58,032 nucleotides of DNA from CAZSSM01 sp964609385 (GTDB lineage: Bacteria > Planctomycetota > Planctomycetia > Isosphaerales > Isosphaeraceae): positions 1 to 58,032 of the forward strand of contig CAZSSM010000044.1 of NCBI GenBank assembly GCA_964609385.1. Direction: 5' to 3'. The notes under the pieces are model-generated. The model did not search any database, was not told where the DNA came from, and saw only the letters and a program-made list of their open reading frames with translations. Positions 8,672 through 18,005 of the stretch are shown piece after piece (position 1 is the stretch's first letter; every line of letters begins with the position of its first letter). The position numbers and the translations under genes were made by a program.

Positions 8672-9095
8672 AAACGACCCTCGCACGCACACCGAGACCG
8701 GCATCGGGAGGGTCCACCGGGCACCGGAACGGCTGGAGAAGCGCTCCGTCGAGGGGTTCCGGGAGGTCATTTCGACTCCCGGTCCATGGTCCGGATCTTC
8801 CCGAGGGATCGGTTCGTCGGCGCGGGCCGATCGTGGGGGTCGTCGGGATCGGGTCGCGGTTAAACCGGGGTTGAGGGCGACAAAAGGCCGAAAACTCGGG
8901 TTCCGGAACGGGACCGTGAACGCGGACCGGCGATTCGCCCATCTTATAGAGGGGGGATCGCCGATCAATCGTCGAAGGTCCCGCGTTCGGCTCTTTGACA
9001 ATCGGATCGGAGCAGACACGGCGGTCGTGAGGAACCGGCGGTCGACCCGCTCCAGGTGGGCGCATCGACCGCGATCGGGGGTCGTCCCGGTCGGC

Positions 9096-10244
9096 TCAGT
9101 CATCCGACTCGAGGTAGCGGACGCAGACGGGTCGGGAGACCTCGACGGTGCTGCCGGTCGGGCTCAGCGCGCCGGTCTCGGGATCGACGCGGAAGAGGAC
9201 CAGCGAGTCGCTGTTCTGGTTGGCGGCGATCAGGAACCGGCCGCTGGGGTCGAGGCAAAAGTTGCGCGGAAACTCGCCCTGGGTCGGCTCGATCTCGACG
9301 AGGCGGAGCGCGCCGGTGTTGGGGTCGATCTGGAAGACGGCTAGGCTGTTGTGGCCGCGGTTGGATCCGTAGAGGAACCGGCCGTTGGGGTGAACGCGGA
9401 CCTCGGCGGTGAAACTGCGGCCATCGAAATCATCGGGGAGCGTGCCGATGGTCTGGATCTCGTCGAGGGTCCCAGCCTCCGCGTCATAGTCGAAGGCGGT
9501 GATGGTGTTGGCCAGTTCGTTGATGACGTAGGCGTGCTCGCCGTCGGGGTGGAAATCGAAGTGTCGAGGCCCAGCGCCCGGCGCGACGGCGGTGAAGGGG
9601 GGATCGTTGGCCGTCAGGGTGCCGGCCCCCGAGTCGAAGCGATAGACCAAAACCTGGTCGAGACCCAGGTCGGCCACGACGGCGAACCGCGCCCCGGCAT
9701 CGAGGTTGATCGAGTGGGCGTGCGGACCCTGTTGGCGTTGCGGGTTGACGCTGGAGCCGACGTGTTGGACCAACGAACTGGCCGGGCCCAGCGAGCCGTC
9801 CTCGTTGATCGGCAGCGCGGCGACGCTGCCCCCGCCGTAGTTGGCCACCAACGCATGGGTGCCGGCCGGATCGATGTCGATGTGGCACGGACCGCCCCCT
9901 TCGGAGGCCTGTGCGTTGATCATCGTCAACAGCCCGTCGGCCCCGATCGCGAAGGCCGAGACCGAGCCGGTCGATCGGCCCCGATATTCAGGGGTTTCGC
10001 CGACACAATAGAGGTACTTCTTATTCGGATGGATCGCCAGGAACGAGGGACTGGTCGTCTCGGCAACCAGTCGGGGCTCGCCGAGCGTGCCGGCCTCGCG
10101 GTCCAGCTCCAGCAGATAGATGCCCCGGCTGCCCTGGCCGGTGTACGTGCCGATGTAGACGTCGACCGTATCGGCGCCCAGGGTCGGGACGGCCGTCCAG
10201 CCCATCAGCGCGACGACGCCCACCAACTTCCGACAGAGCTGCAT
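9096..10244 (-). CDS. Secreted lactonase / 6-phosphogluconolactonase-type beta-propeller
   Basis: A 382-residue protein of the lactonase family (YbhE-type seven-bladed propeller). A signal peptide precedes the cleavage region TLGAD, and the mature start VDVYIGTYTGQGSRGIYLLELD is diagnostic. Repeating blades contain PSFLAIHPNKKYLYCVGE, PCHIDIDPAGTHALVANYGGGSVAALPI, GPRHFDFHPDGEHAYVINEL and PRNFCLDPSGRFLIAANQNSDSLVLF. Cytosolic relatives hydrolyse 6-phosphogluconolactone; this secreted version is common in planctomycetes and its substrate is unknown, so the pentose-phosphate role is not claimed. AAAGGACC upstream of the start is a good Shine-Dalgarno. It is divergent from the VPS10/BNR gene. 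Confidence 0.9.
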   Translation of the reverse strand: MQLCRKLVGVVALMGWTAVPTLGADTVDVYIGTYTGQGSRGIYLLELDREAGTLGEPRLVAETTSPSFLAIHPNKKYLYCVGETPEYRGRSTGSVSAFAIGADGLLTMINAQASEGGGPCHIDIDPAGTHALVANYGGGSVAALPINEDGSLGPASSLVQHVGSSVNPQRQQGPHAHSINLDAGARFAVVADLGLDQVLVYRFDSGAGTLTANDPPFTAVAPGAGPRHFDFHPDGEHAYVINELANTITAFDYDAEAGTLDEIQTIGTLPDDFDGRSFTAEVRVHPNGRFLYGSNRGHNSLAVFQIDPNTGALRLVEIEPTQGEFPRNFCLDPSGRFLIAANQNSDSLVLFRVDPETGALSPTGSTVEVSRPVCVRYLESDD

Positions 10245-10625
10245 GATTCGGTCCTTTGACGCTTCGGGGAAACGGGGGATGCGTTCACATGCCGACCTAC
10301 CTCAAAGGGCGATCCACCGCGGTCGATGAGCCGCCACGAGACCTGCGTCCAGCCTATCCCGACCGGCCCGACCGGTCGACACCCTGGTCGGCCAACGTGT
10401 GCCCGAGAGCTGTTGAGGGACTGGGAAGTCCGGGGAAAGCCGGCTATCGTGGATCGTCGAGGCGGCCGTTGTCGCTGATGACCTCCGACGGCACGTCGGC
10501 CAGAGAACCGACCGCCGACGGTCGCTCCGCCATCCGCCCGCCCCGCGATCCGGACCGGTCCCCCGAGACCAACCGCCGATCGCGAATCCCCGAAACGACC
10601 CCGTTCCCAAAGCAGGTACAACAGG
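10245..10625. other. Intergenic region between divergent genes
   Basis: A 381-base divergent spacer that should hold promoters for both the lactonase and the VPS10/BNR gene. No gene is seen and no convincing -35/-10 pair was identified by eye. Confidence 0.5.
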
Positions 10626-13600
10626 ATGCCGACCCACAACGACCACCGACCACAAGCCCCCACGACGCCCCAGGCGCTGGGCCTCCAACGGCCCAACGGA
10701 TGGACGCTCGCCCTCCTGGCGACTTGGCTGATCGCCTTCGGATCGATCATCCCCGCAACCGTCTCCGCCCAGGAAGCCGAGGCCGTCGACGAGCCGGAGG
10801 GCACCGAAGCGGAAACCCCGACCGATGAGGAAGCCCAGGCCGAAGAGGAATCCGACGAAGGGACAGAGCCGGCCGATGAGGATGAGGAGGGCTCGGACGA
10901 ATCGGAGTCGAGGCCGGTCGATACGTCGCTGGTGGGCGGCCTCCGCTGGCGCGGAATCGGCCCGGCCTTGATGTCGGGGCGGATCGTCGACATCGTCATC
11001 GACCCAGATAAGCCGAGCACCTGGTACATCGCGGCGGCCTCTGGCGGCGTCTGGAAGACGACCAACGCCGGGACCACCTGGAGCCCGATCTTCGACGGCT
11101 ACGGCTCCTACTCGATCGGCTGCCTGGCCATCGATCCCGAAGACCGCCACGTCATCTGGGTCGGCACCGGCGAGAACAACAGTCAGCGCAGTGTGGGCTA
11201 CGGCGACGGCCTCTACAAGTCGATCGACGGCGGCCGGAGCTTCAAGAAGGTCGGTCTGGAGAACAGCCAACACATCGGCAAAATCCTGATCGATCCCCGC
11301 GACTCCCAGGTCGTCTACGTCGCCTCGCAGGGACCGCTCTGGAACTCCGGCGGCGACCGCGGCCTCTACAAGACGACCGACGGCGGCCAGACTTGGACGT
11401 GCGTCCTGGAGATCAGCCCCGACACGGGCGTCACCGACATCGTCTTCGATCCGCGTGACCCGGACGTGCTCTACGCGGCCAGCTACCAGCGTCGACGACG
11501 GGTCTGGACCCTGATCGACGGCGGTCCCGAGGGCGCGATCTATAAGTCGACCGACGCCGGCGCGACCTGGTCCAAGCTCCGCCGCGGCCTACCCTCAGGC
11601 GATGTCGGTCGGATCGGCCTGGCCGTCTCGCCCATCAACCCCGACGTCGTCTACGCCATCATCGAGGCTCAAGGCGGCGCCAGCGGGTTCTACCGCTCCG
11701 CCGACGCCGGCATGTCCTGGACCAAGCGGAGCAGCTACATCAGCTCGAGCCCGCAATACTACCAGGAGATCATCGCCTGCCCGCACGTCTTCGATCGCGT
11801 CTACTCCCTCGACACGTACATGCACGTCACCGAAGATGGCGGCCGGACATTCGATCGCTTGGGCGAGCGGTACAAGCACGTCGACAACCACGCGCTGATC
11901 ATCGACCCCGAAGACCCCGAGCACCTGCTCATCGGCTGCGACGGCGGCCTCTACGAGACTTGGGACCGCGGTCGGAACTACCGATACTTCGGCAACCTGC
12001 CGCTGACCCAGTTCTACAAGATCGCCGTCGACAACTCCGAGCCGTTCTACTACGTCTACGGCGGGACCCAGGACAACGCGACCCAAGGGGGGCCGTCGGA
12101 GACCGACAACGTGCACGGGATCCGCAACAGCGACTGGTTCGTGACCGTCTTCGGCGACGGGTTCGACCCGGCCGTCCACCCCGAAGACCCCAACATCGTC
12201 TACTCGCAGTGGCAGTACGGCGGCCTGGTCCGCTACGACCGACGGACCGGCCAGCGGATCGATATCAAGCCCGCCTCCGAGCCCGACGGGCCAGCGCTCC
12301 GGTTCAACTGGGATAGCGCCCTGATGATCAGCCCGCACGACCCGGATCGGGTCTACTACGGCTCCCAGATCCTCTTCCGGAGCAACGACCGCGGCGACAC
12401 CTGGACCGCCGTCAGCCCCGACCTGACACGCAACCTCGACCGCAACACCCTGAAGGTCATGGGACGTGTCTGGAGCGTCGACACGGTGGCCAAGAACAAC
12501 TCGACCTCGTTCTACGGGACCATCGTCTCGCTGGCCGAGTCGCCCCTGGTCGAGGGCCTGCTCTACGCCGGGACCGACGACGGGCTCGTCCAGATCAGCG
12601 AGGACGGCGGCGAGTCCTGGCGCAAGGTCGAGCGGTTCGAGTTCACCGACGCGCCCGAACAGGCCTACATCCACGATATCGAATGCAGCTTACATGAGGC
12701 CGATACCGTCTATGTGGCGGTGAACAACCACAAGGACGGCGACTTCAAGCCGTACATCCTCAAGAGCGTCGACCGCGGCCGGAGCTGGTCCTTGATCTCG
12801 GGCGGCCTGCCCGAGCGCGGAAGCGTCTACTGCCTGGCCGTCGACCACGAGGATCCGGACCTGCTCTTCGCCGGGACCGAGTTCGGCGTCCACGTCACGC
12901 TCGACGGCGGCCGGACCTGGGTGGCGCTGAAGTCGGGGATGCCCACGATCGCCGTCCGCGACCTGGAGATCCAGCGCCGAGAGGATGACCTCGTCGCCGG
13001 CTCGTTCGGCCGTGGCTTCTTCATCCTCGACGATTACGCGCCGTTACGACATCTGGACTCCGAGCTGCTCGAGCAAGACGCCGTGATGTTGCCGATCGCC
13101 AAGGCATCGATGTACCTCCGACGCGCGCCGATGTCCGGCAGCGAGAAGGCGTTCCAGGGCTCGGCCTTCTACAACGGGGCCAACCCGCCCTTCGGCGCCA
13201 CCATGACCTACATCCTCAAGGACGGGCCCACCACCAAGAAGAGCCAACGCCAGCGTCGCGAACGCTCGCTCCAGAAGGAGGGCAAGGACACGCCGTATCC
13301 GTCCTGGGAGGACCTCAAGGCCGAGGACCGCGAGGAGTCGACGATGACCGTGTTGACGATCCGCGACACCGAGGGCGAGGTCGTCCGTCGACTGAGCGTG
13401 CCGGGCTCGAAGGGCCTGCACCGGATCACCTGGGACTTCCGCTACCCCGGCCTCTCGACGGTCAGCCTGGGCGGCGACGGCTACGGCCCCATGGCCCTGC
13501 CGGGCACCTACACCGCCGAACTGGAACGCTGGTCCGAAGGCGAGATGACCACGCTCATCGAGCCGACATCGTTCGAGGTCGAGCCGTTGGGCTACCAGGA

Positions 13601-14105
13601 GCTGACCACCGAGGAACGCGCCGAGGTGCTCGCCTTCCAGAAGCAGACCGCCGCCCTGCAACGGACCGCGCGGGGGGCCCTCCAGGTGCTCAGCAATGCT
13701 CAAGAGCAGATCCGTTACATCAAACGGGCCGTCATGGTCGCCCCCGAGCTGTCTCCGGAGATCCGTCTGGAAGCGCGGGCCTTGGAGCTTCGCCTGATGG
13801 ACATCGCCGAGCGGTTCAACGGCGACCCGACCCGACCGCGTCGGAGCGAGCCGGCCCTGCCCGGCCTCACGCATCGGATCGGTCAGATCGTCTCGGGCCA
13901 CTGGTCGACCACCTCGGCACCTACGGCGACCCACCTCCGCGCCTTCGAGATCGCCGCGACCCAGCTCGAGGAGGCCCTCGAGGAACTCCGCGAGGCCGTC
14001 GAGGTCGACCTGCCGGCGCTCAACGCCAAGCTCGACGACGCCGGAGTCCCCTGGACCCCCGGACGTAAGCTGCCCCGAATCGACATCACCGAACCAATTA
14101 ACTGA
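10626..14105 (+). CDS. Large exported VPS10/BNR beta-propeller protein
   Basis: A 1159-residue protein. A hydrophobic signal segment (residues about 27-48) ends at SAQEA, followed by a very acidic linker (about 47-100, mostly Glu/Asp). The body begins LRWRGIGPALMSGRIVDIVIDPD and carries many BNR/Asp-box and sortilin-VPS10-type repeats, such as SGGVWKTTNAGTTWSPI, GLYKSIDGGRSFKKV, GLYKTTDGGQTWTCVL, AIYKSTDAGATWSKL and HVTLDGGRTWVALKSG. The C-terminal 300 residues form a mixed domain with a FlgD/Ig-like strand region (LRRITWDFRYPG-like) and a helical tail. Such proteins are often annotated as glycosyl hydrolase or exo-xyloglucanase-like, but no catalytic residues can be assigned, so a binding or scaffolding role is equally possible. 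It is followed at 14150 by a hairpin of the interspersed repeat family. Confidence 0.85.
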   Translation: MPTHNDHRPQAPTTPQALGLQRPNGWTLALLATWLIAFGSIIPATVSAQEAEAVDEPEGTEAETPTDEEAQAEEESDEGTEPADEDEEGSDESESRPVDTSLVGGLRWRGIGPALMSGRIVDIVIDPDKPSTWYIAAASGGVWKTTNAGTTWSPIFDGYGSYSIGCLAIDPEDRHVIWVGTGENNSQRSVGYGDGLYKSIDGGRSFKKVGLENSQHIGKILIDPRDSQVVYVASQGPLWNSGGDRGLYKTTDGGQTWTCVLEISPDTGVTDIVFDPRDPDVLYAASYQRRRRVWTLIDGGPEGAIYKSTDAGATWSKLRRGLPSGDVGRIGLAVSPINPDVVYAIIEAQGGASGFYRSADAGMSWTKRSSYISSSPQYYQEIIACPHVFDRVYSLDTYMHVTEDGGRTFDRLGERYKHVDNHALIIDPEDPEHLLIGCDGGLYETWDRGRNYRYFGNLPLTQFYKIAVDNSEPFYYVYGGTQDNATQGGPSETDNVHGIRNSDWFVTVFGDGFDPAVHPEDPNIVYSQWQYGGLVRYDRRTGQRIDIKPASEPDGPALRFNWDSALMISPHDPDRVYYGSQILFRSNDRGDTWTAVSPDLTRNLDRNTLKVMGRVWSVDTVAKNNSTSFYGTIVSLAESPLVEGLLYAGTDDGLVQISEDGGESWRKVERFEFTDAPEQAYIHDIECSLHEADTVYVAVNNHKDGDFKPYILKSVDRGRSWSLISGGLPERGSVYCLAVDHEDPDLLFAGTEFGVHVTLDGGRTWVALKSGMPTIAVRDLEIQRREDDLVAGSFGRGFFILDDYAPLRHLDSELLEQDAVMLPIAKASMYLRRAPMSGSEKAFQGSAFYNGANPPFGATMTYILKDGPTTKKSQRQRRERSLQKEGKDTPYPSWEDLKAEDREESTMTVLTIRDTEGEVVRRLSVPGSKGLHRITWDFRYPGLSTVSLGGDGYGPMALPGTYTAELERWSEGEMTTLIEPTSFEVEPLGYQELTTEERAEVLAFQKQTAALQRTARGALQVLSNAQEQIRYIKRAVMVAPELSPEIRLEARALELRLMDIAERFNGDPTRPRRSEPALPGLTHRIGQIVSGHWSTTSAPTATHLRAFEIAATQLEEALEELREAVEVDLPALNAKLDDAGVPWTPGRKLPRIDITEPIN

Positions 14106-14508
14106 GCAAATAAAACTTGTGTTTCTCACACAGTAGTTAAATCACATGGGCTGGGGGAGTGCGCAGCAGCCCCCAGCACCAAGGTCCTCAGCGCCGATAC
14201 CCTCGGATTATCCAACCGAAGGATAAGACAGGGAGTCGATTCACCAACGTATCGGCAAATCAGAACAAGACGACTAGCTCCAAAAACTTGCTTTTAACGA
14301 CACGGAAAGAAATTTTCAAGTTACGCAAAATAACCAACCACGACATCCGGGTTAATCCAATTTTTCCTTTTTTTCTTTTGACAGCCTCGACCATTTCGAT
14401 AGGATCGATTTTGACACCTACGAGTGTCGTCGTGTAGCGAAGCTTATAACGAGGCATCTTCCACTAACTGCCGGCTGTTCCGATTCAATGCGAGAAAGGT
14501 AGTCGACA
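14106..14508. other. AT-richer non-coding region with a hairpin
   Basis: The GC content drops abruptly after the VPS10/BNR gene. A hairpin at 14150-14177 (GCTGGGGG pairing with CCCCCAGC around AGTGCGCAGCAG) resembles the repeats at 777-815 and 8266-8671 and may end the upstream transcript. Frames here have no family resemblance. Confidence 0.5.
14150..14177. repeat. Interspersed-repeat hairpin after the VPS10/BNR gene
   Basis: An 8-bp perfect stem with a 12-nt loop, 44 bases past the stop codon. Its arms and loop share the CTGGGGA-GCGCAGCAG-CCCCAG pattern with elements at 777-815 and 8266-8671. It could act as a terminator, although no T-run follows. Confidence 0.55.
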
Positions 14509-15444
14509 ATGATCGATCTAGCCATCCTTTCGGACTTCCGCAATCTTCTTTCTCCTAGATCTCCTTCGAACAAACAAGCAAGGCGAAAAGGAATTTGCCC
14601 GAGCGTAGACCAAGCAGAAAAGCGAGTTTACGCGGCATCGTTTTTCCCCAATGGAGCATATGAGCCTGGCAATAATGCATGGGTTTTCGATGTAAACAGT
14701 CACCAGAATGGTTTTCAGCCCGCTCAGAACCCCCTCGCCTTTTCTATTGACCATGCACCAGAAGCATTAGCCTTCGCAAGTCGCACATTCATTCAGCCTC
14801 CTGAAATAGGAACTGGAGAAATTTATCTATACGCAATGTCTAGGCACCTGATTGTTGACAATGGATCACAAACAGGGGTCCAGAATGTATTCATTGGATC
14901 TCATCATAGTCACAACAATTTCTCTGATTACGTAGCGTCCGGTCCTGGGGGAGCACCGGCGACTTTTGGGAATTGGACGCTCGCCACCCTAAACGCCGAC
15001 CCTCCCGCGACGATTTACAACTACGACATAACCGGGGCTAATTTTATTGAACACACTATAAACATTTCCGGAATCAATGGCATTGCTCCATCTAATGTAG
15101 CACTTACAGGAATAGCAGCGAGTGCTTTTTATGTTGATACTTTCATAACAGTAGCAGTTAATGTTGACAATCAAAACAATCTTGTATTAGGTTTAATACC
15201 CAATCTTCAGTTTGGTGTCAACACAATCACTGTTACCAGAACAGGAACCGGTGAAGTGCTTGACACTGAAATCGTTGATTTTTCGTCAGATTTCACTTAC
15301 GTAAGGACTTTTGAAACTCAAGTAGTTCCTGGCGCTACTTTGAGTATAACCACAAATAACAGCCAGCTGGTTTCAAATACTCTCTACTCTGGAGATCTTG
15401 TCAACGTCATGCCTTCGTTCAAAGCCAGCGTCTTGGTGAGTTGA
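14509..15444 (+). CDS. Hypothetical protein in AT-rich island
   Basis: A 311-residue protein of no recognised family. Base and codon use differ sharply from the rest of the window: many A/T third positions and Asn- and Thr-rich sequence, which points to recent transfer. The middle contains a stretch like a surface beta protein (IGSHHSHNNFSDYVASGPGGAPATFGNW). The last 130 residues are beta-strand-rich and repetitive in character (ISGINGIAPSNVALTGIAAS, LGLIPNLQFGVNTITVTRTG, VVPGATLSITTNNSQLV), as in secreted proteins. No signal peptide is seen, so the 5' end may be truncated or the start misplaced, although an in-frame stop lies just upstream of the ATG and GAAAGG provides a Shine-Dalgarno. A decayed IS5-type element lies just downstream. 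Confidence 0.55.
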   Translation: MIDLAILSDFRNLLSPRSPSNKQARRKGICPSVDQAEKRVYAASFFPNGAYEPGNNAWVFDVNSHQNGFQPAQNPLAFSIDHAPEALAFASRTFIQPPEIGTGEIYLYAMSRHLIVDNGSQTGVQNVFIGSHHSHNNFSDYVASGPGGAPATFGNWTLATLNADPPATIYNYDITGANFIEHTINISGINGIAPSNVALTGIAASAFYVDTFITVAVNVDNQNNLVLGLIPNLQFGVNTITVTRTGTGEVLDTEIVDFSSDFTYVRTFETQVVPGATLSITTNNSQLVSNTLYSGDLVNVMPSFKASVLVS

Positions 15445-16396
15445 TTTGTATTGTGCTCAGTAAAATCATGAGTAACCAATATTTTGAAGTCAACCGATTC
15501 TCTGAATTACCAATGCGAATTGGTTGACTACTTAGAGGTTCTAGGATGCTTGTTCTTCAAGAGGAGATTAGACCTCAGCCCTCGCATCACAGTGACTCGA
15601 CGATCCAATGCCAGCCAAGTACCGTCGTCACGCCAGCGGGCGCAGCCATCCCAGACGGTGCTCTTGGACAGCAGGTCATGGGTAGCAATTCCTACTGGCA
15701 TCCGGAGCGGGCCTGATAGAGCAAGGCGTTGAAGACCTACTACACATAAACATAGCTTGTTGATTCTCTAAGGTAGGCCGGGCGTGAGCGGATTGAGGAT
15801 CTTCCCACTGGTCATTGGTCAGGTCGATCTTATAAGGTTTTCGCATCGCAATTATCGAAGTGTTAGAAGGGAATGCTGGGAGTGGCTTGGGTTTCTGGTG
15901 ATATCTCAGGACGAACCCGCTTTCCGGATAGCCTCTTAGAGGACCGCTGGACCGCACCACTCATCGACAGAAGCGGCCCGTTCAGTGGGCGTCTATCGCC
16001 GACTCCTCTTCATCACGAGCCCGGGCCGTTCGCGTTTTAGCGAAGCTCCGATTCGTTCCGAGATCGAGACCTCCCCACGCGGACTTGAGATCCCGCTCGG
16101 ACCCGTGTGTGGGTCGAATAATCGCGGCGACCGGACCGCCCTTGAAGATGGCCTCGACATCAGCACGAATCTGGAAGGCCGATTTCCTCGATCCTTTTAT
16201 GGGCAGGCGATCGCGATCGAGTTGAGATCGGACTCGCATCCCAAAACGCACCATGAAGTCTGGGCCGGACCACCCCGCGTTGCGTGGGCGGGCACGATCC
16301 GTCACGATGGGGCGACGAGTGGGCGAGAGGGACGGGTCGTCGGACACTCATCCCGCTCCGCTCACGACCCAATTCCGTGACCGGAGCCCATGCTCG
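15445..16396. other. Gap between the AT-rich island and the GH16 gene
   Basis: Apart from the IS5-type transposase remnant at 15580-15846, nothing coding is seen. Composition returns to high GC by about 15980, which marks the right edge of the AT-rich island. Confidence 0.5.
15580..15846 (-). pseudogene. Decayed IS5-type transposase fragment
   Basis: Starting at 15846, the minus strand reads MRKPYKIDLTNDQWED, the typical N-terminus of IS5-group transposases. After an internal deletion and frameshifts it continues as FNALLYQARSGCQ, a TAG stop replacing the expected Trp, and then, in another frame, LLSKSTVWDGCARWRDDGTWLALDRRVTV. These blocks are in family order. The DDE catalytic domain is missing. 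The remnant is therefore inactivated by an in-frame stop and at least two shifts. It supports a mobile-element history for the AT-rich island. Confidence 0.75.
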
Positions 16397-17284
16397 ATGG
16401 ATTCGCTTTGCCTGCCGATGCTCTTGGCCCTGATGATCCCGATGATCGGCCCGGCCGCTGTCGAATCCGGTGACTTCGAGGCCGATGTCGGATCGGCGAT
16501 GCCCGGCTGGCAGCTCGTCTGGGCCGACGAGTTCGATCGGCCCGGCCCGCCTGACCCTCAGCGCTGGGCGTACGAGACCGGCGGCCGGATCCGTAACAAC
16601 GAACGCCAGGTCTATACCGACGACCCCAAGAACGTCCGGGTCGAGGACGGCACCCTGATCCTGGAGGCGCACCGCGAAATCAGACGGTCTCGGGTCAACC
16701 GTCGGGTTCGTCGGCGGGGGAGCTACACCTCGGCGAGCCTGATGACCGTCGATGGTTCGGCGATCCGCTACGGCCGTGTCGAGGTCCGCGCCCAACTGCC
16801 GAGCGGCCGTGGACTCTGGCCGGCCATCTGGATGCTGGGGACCACGTACGGCGAGGTCGGCTGGCCGCGCTGCGGTGAGATCGACATCATGGAATACGTC
16901 GGCTTCAAGCCCGACACGATCCACGCCAACGTCCACTGCGCCAAATACAACCACATCCGGGGCAACGGGAAGGGGAACCAAATCGTGGTGCCCGCCCCCG
17001 AGAACGACTTCCACATCTACGCCGTCGAGTGGTTCGAGGACCGGATCGACTTCTTCGTCGACGACCAGCAGTATTTCACCTACGAGGACGAGGGGACCGG
17101 TCCCGAGGCCTGGCCGTTCGACACGCCTCAGACCTTGAAGATGAACATCGCGGTGGGCGGCGACTGGGGCGGTCAGCAGGGGATCGACGACGCGGTCTTC
17201 CCGCAGCGGATGGTCATCGACTACGTGCGGGTCTATCGACGCGACGGGTCGTCGACCGGCTCCAGCTCCGGGAACGCCCCGTGA
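16397..17284 (+). CDS. Glycoside hydrolase family 16 (beta-glucanase/laminarinase-like)
   Basis: Hydrolyses beta-1,3 or mixed-linked beta-glucans outside the cytoplasm. The 295-residue protein has a short signal peptide (MDSLCLPMLLALMIPMIGPAA) and a single GH16 jelly-roll domain beginning WQLVWADEFDRPG. The catalytic signature is GEIDIMEYVG, with nucleophile E161, D163 and acid/base E166. Flanking blocks RAQLPSGRGLWPAIWMLG and the terminal MVIDYVRVY are typical of laminarinases. The ATG at 16397 is chosen because it begins the signal peptide; the frame stays open upstream to 16253 without resemblance. The last four bases overlap the GTG start of the next gene, suggesting translational coupling. 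Confidence 0.93.
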   Translation: MDSLCLPMLLALMIPMIGPAAVESGDFEADVGSAMPGWQLVWADEFDRPGPPDPQRWAYETGGRIRNNERQVYTDDPKNVRVEDGTLILEAHREIRRSRVNRRVRRRGSYTSASLMTVDGSAIRYGRVEVRAQLPSGRGLWPAIWMLGTTYGEVGWPRCGEIDIMEYVGFKPDTIHANVHCAKYNHIRGNGKGNQIVVPAPENDFHIYAVEWFEDRIDFFVDDQQYFTYEDEGTGPEAWPFDTPQTLKMNIAVGGDWGGQQGIDDAVFPQRMVIDYVRVYRRDGSSTGSSSGNAP

Positions 17285-17553
17285 GCGGCGACGAGAGTCA
17301 AGGCTTGGAGTTCGGCCCCATGCTGGCCTGGGGCTTTCAGCTCTGCCACCACGGCGGGATCTCACGCGCTTGGCAGCGGATCCTCGAGGACGGCCGCGTC
17401 CTGCTGGTCACCGACGAGGGCGGCTTCGACCTGCCCGAGCCCGACGGCCCCTTCCACCTCATCGAACTCAGCCCCGACCAAGAGATGATCGGCGAGGTCG
17501 TCCGGCTCGGCAATCCGTTGGCGCTCCGGCACTACCTAGGGCATATCCTCTGA
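17281..17553 (+). CDS. Small hypothetical protein coupled to GH16
   Basis: A 90-residue protein starting at a GTG that overlaps the TGA of the GH16 gene (GTGA), a common coupling arrangement. No family is recognised. It contains WGFQLCHHGGISRAWQRILEDGRVLLVTDEGGFDLPEPDGPFHLIELSP, a compact alpha/beta pattern with no signal peptide or membrane segment. Codon use is consistent with a real gene. Its TGA abuts the stop of the convergent MazG-type gene (TGATCA), leaving no room for a terminator between them. Confidence 0.65.
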   Translation: MSGDESQGLEFGPMLAWGFQLCHHGGISRAWQRILEDGRVLLVTDEGGFDLPEPDGPFHLIELSPDQEMIGEVVRLGNPLALRHYLGHIL

Positions 17554-17985
17554 TCAATCCGGATCCCCATCGGGCCGATATCGGGTGTACTTGTCGGCGC
17601 GGCCGTAGGATTGGTCGACCGGATATTTCCGGGCGGCCAGCCGGAGCTTCTCGTCGAGGCTGGCGCTGAGGTCAACTCCGCAGACATCGGCCAGCCGGAG
17701 CAGGGCCCAGAAGCAGTCGGCCAGTTCGTGGGCGACCTCGCGCTTCAGCTCCGGGTCGTCCAGGAGCTTCCAACAGGCCGCGTCGTCGTGGAACCGGAAG
17801 TGGTCGAGGAACTCGCCGGCCTCGCAGACCAGGGCCACCCCAAGGTTCTTGGGCGTATGGAACTGGCCCCAGTCGCGCTCACGGGTGAAGCGTTCGACCA
17901 TCGCCTTGAGTTCCGCGACAGTCGTCTGTCGATCGTCCGGGGCCGAAGGCTCGGGGGCGTCGGGCGTCGGCTCCTCGGTGGTCAT
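17554..17985 (-). CDS. MazG-like nucleotide pyrophosphohydrolase
   Basis: A 143-residue member of the all-alpha NTP pyrophosphohydrolase superfamily (RS21-C6/dCTPase-like). The metal-binding motifs are visible: EAGEFLDHF (E-x-x-E/D type), followed by KREVAHELADCFWALLRLAD (E-x2-E-x2-D type). It should cleave (d)NTPs to NMP plus pyrophosphate, which suggests a house-cleaning or stress role in the cytoplasm. The N-terminus has a Pro/Glu-rich tail of about 20 residues. It lies 20 bases downstream of the antitoxin-like gene on the same strand, so the two are probably co-transcribed. MazG-type enzymes near toxin-antitoxin genes are a known theme, but any functional link here is an inference. Confidence 0.88.
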   Translation of the reverse strand: MTTEEPTPDAPEPSAPDDRQTTVAELKAMVERFTRERDWGQFHTPKNLGVALVCEAGEFLDHFRFHDDAACWKLLDDPELKREVAHELADCFWALLRLADVCGVDLSASLDEKLRLAARKYPVDQSYGRADKYTRYRPDGDPD

Positions 17986-18005
17986 GGTCGACGCCCTCGT
18001 TCCAT

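Larger units (their letters stand above)
8221..9095. other. Non-coding stretch with palindromic repeats and a conserved motif pair
   Basis: No gene is supported. It contains two copies of a palindromic repeat unit (8266-8434 and 8495-8671). Further on is an element with ATCTTAT near 8943 and CTTTGACAAT near 8994, which recurs near 19373/19501 and 21325/21371. Confidence 0.6.
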
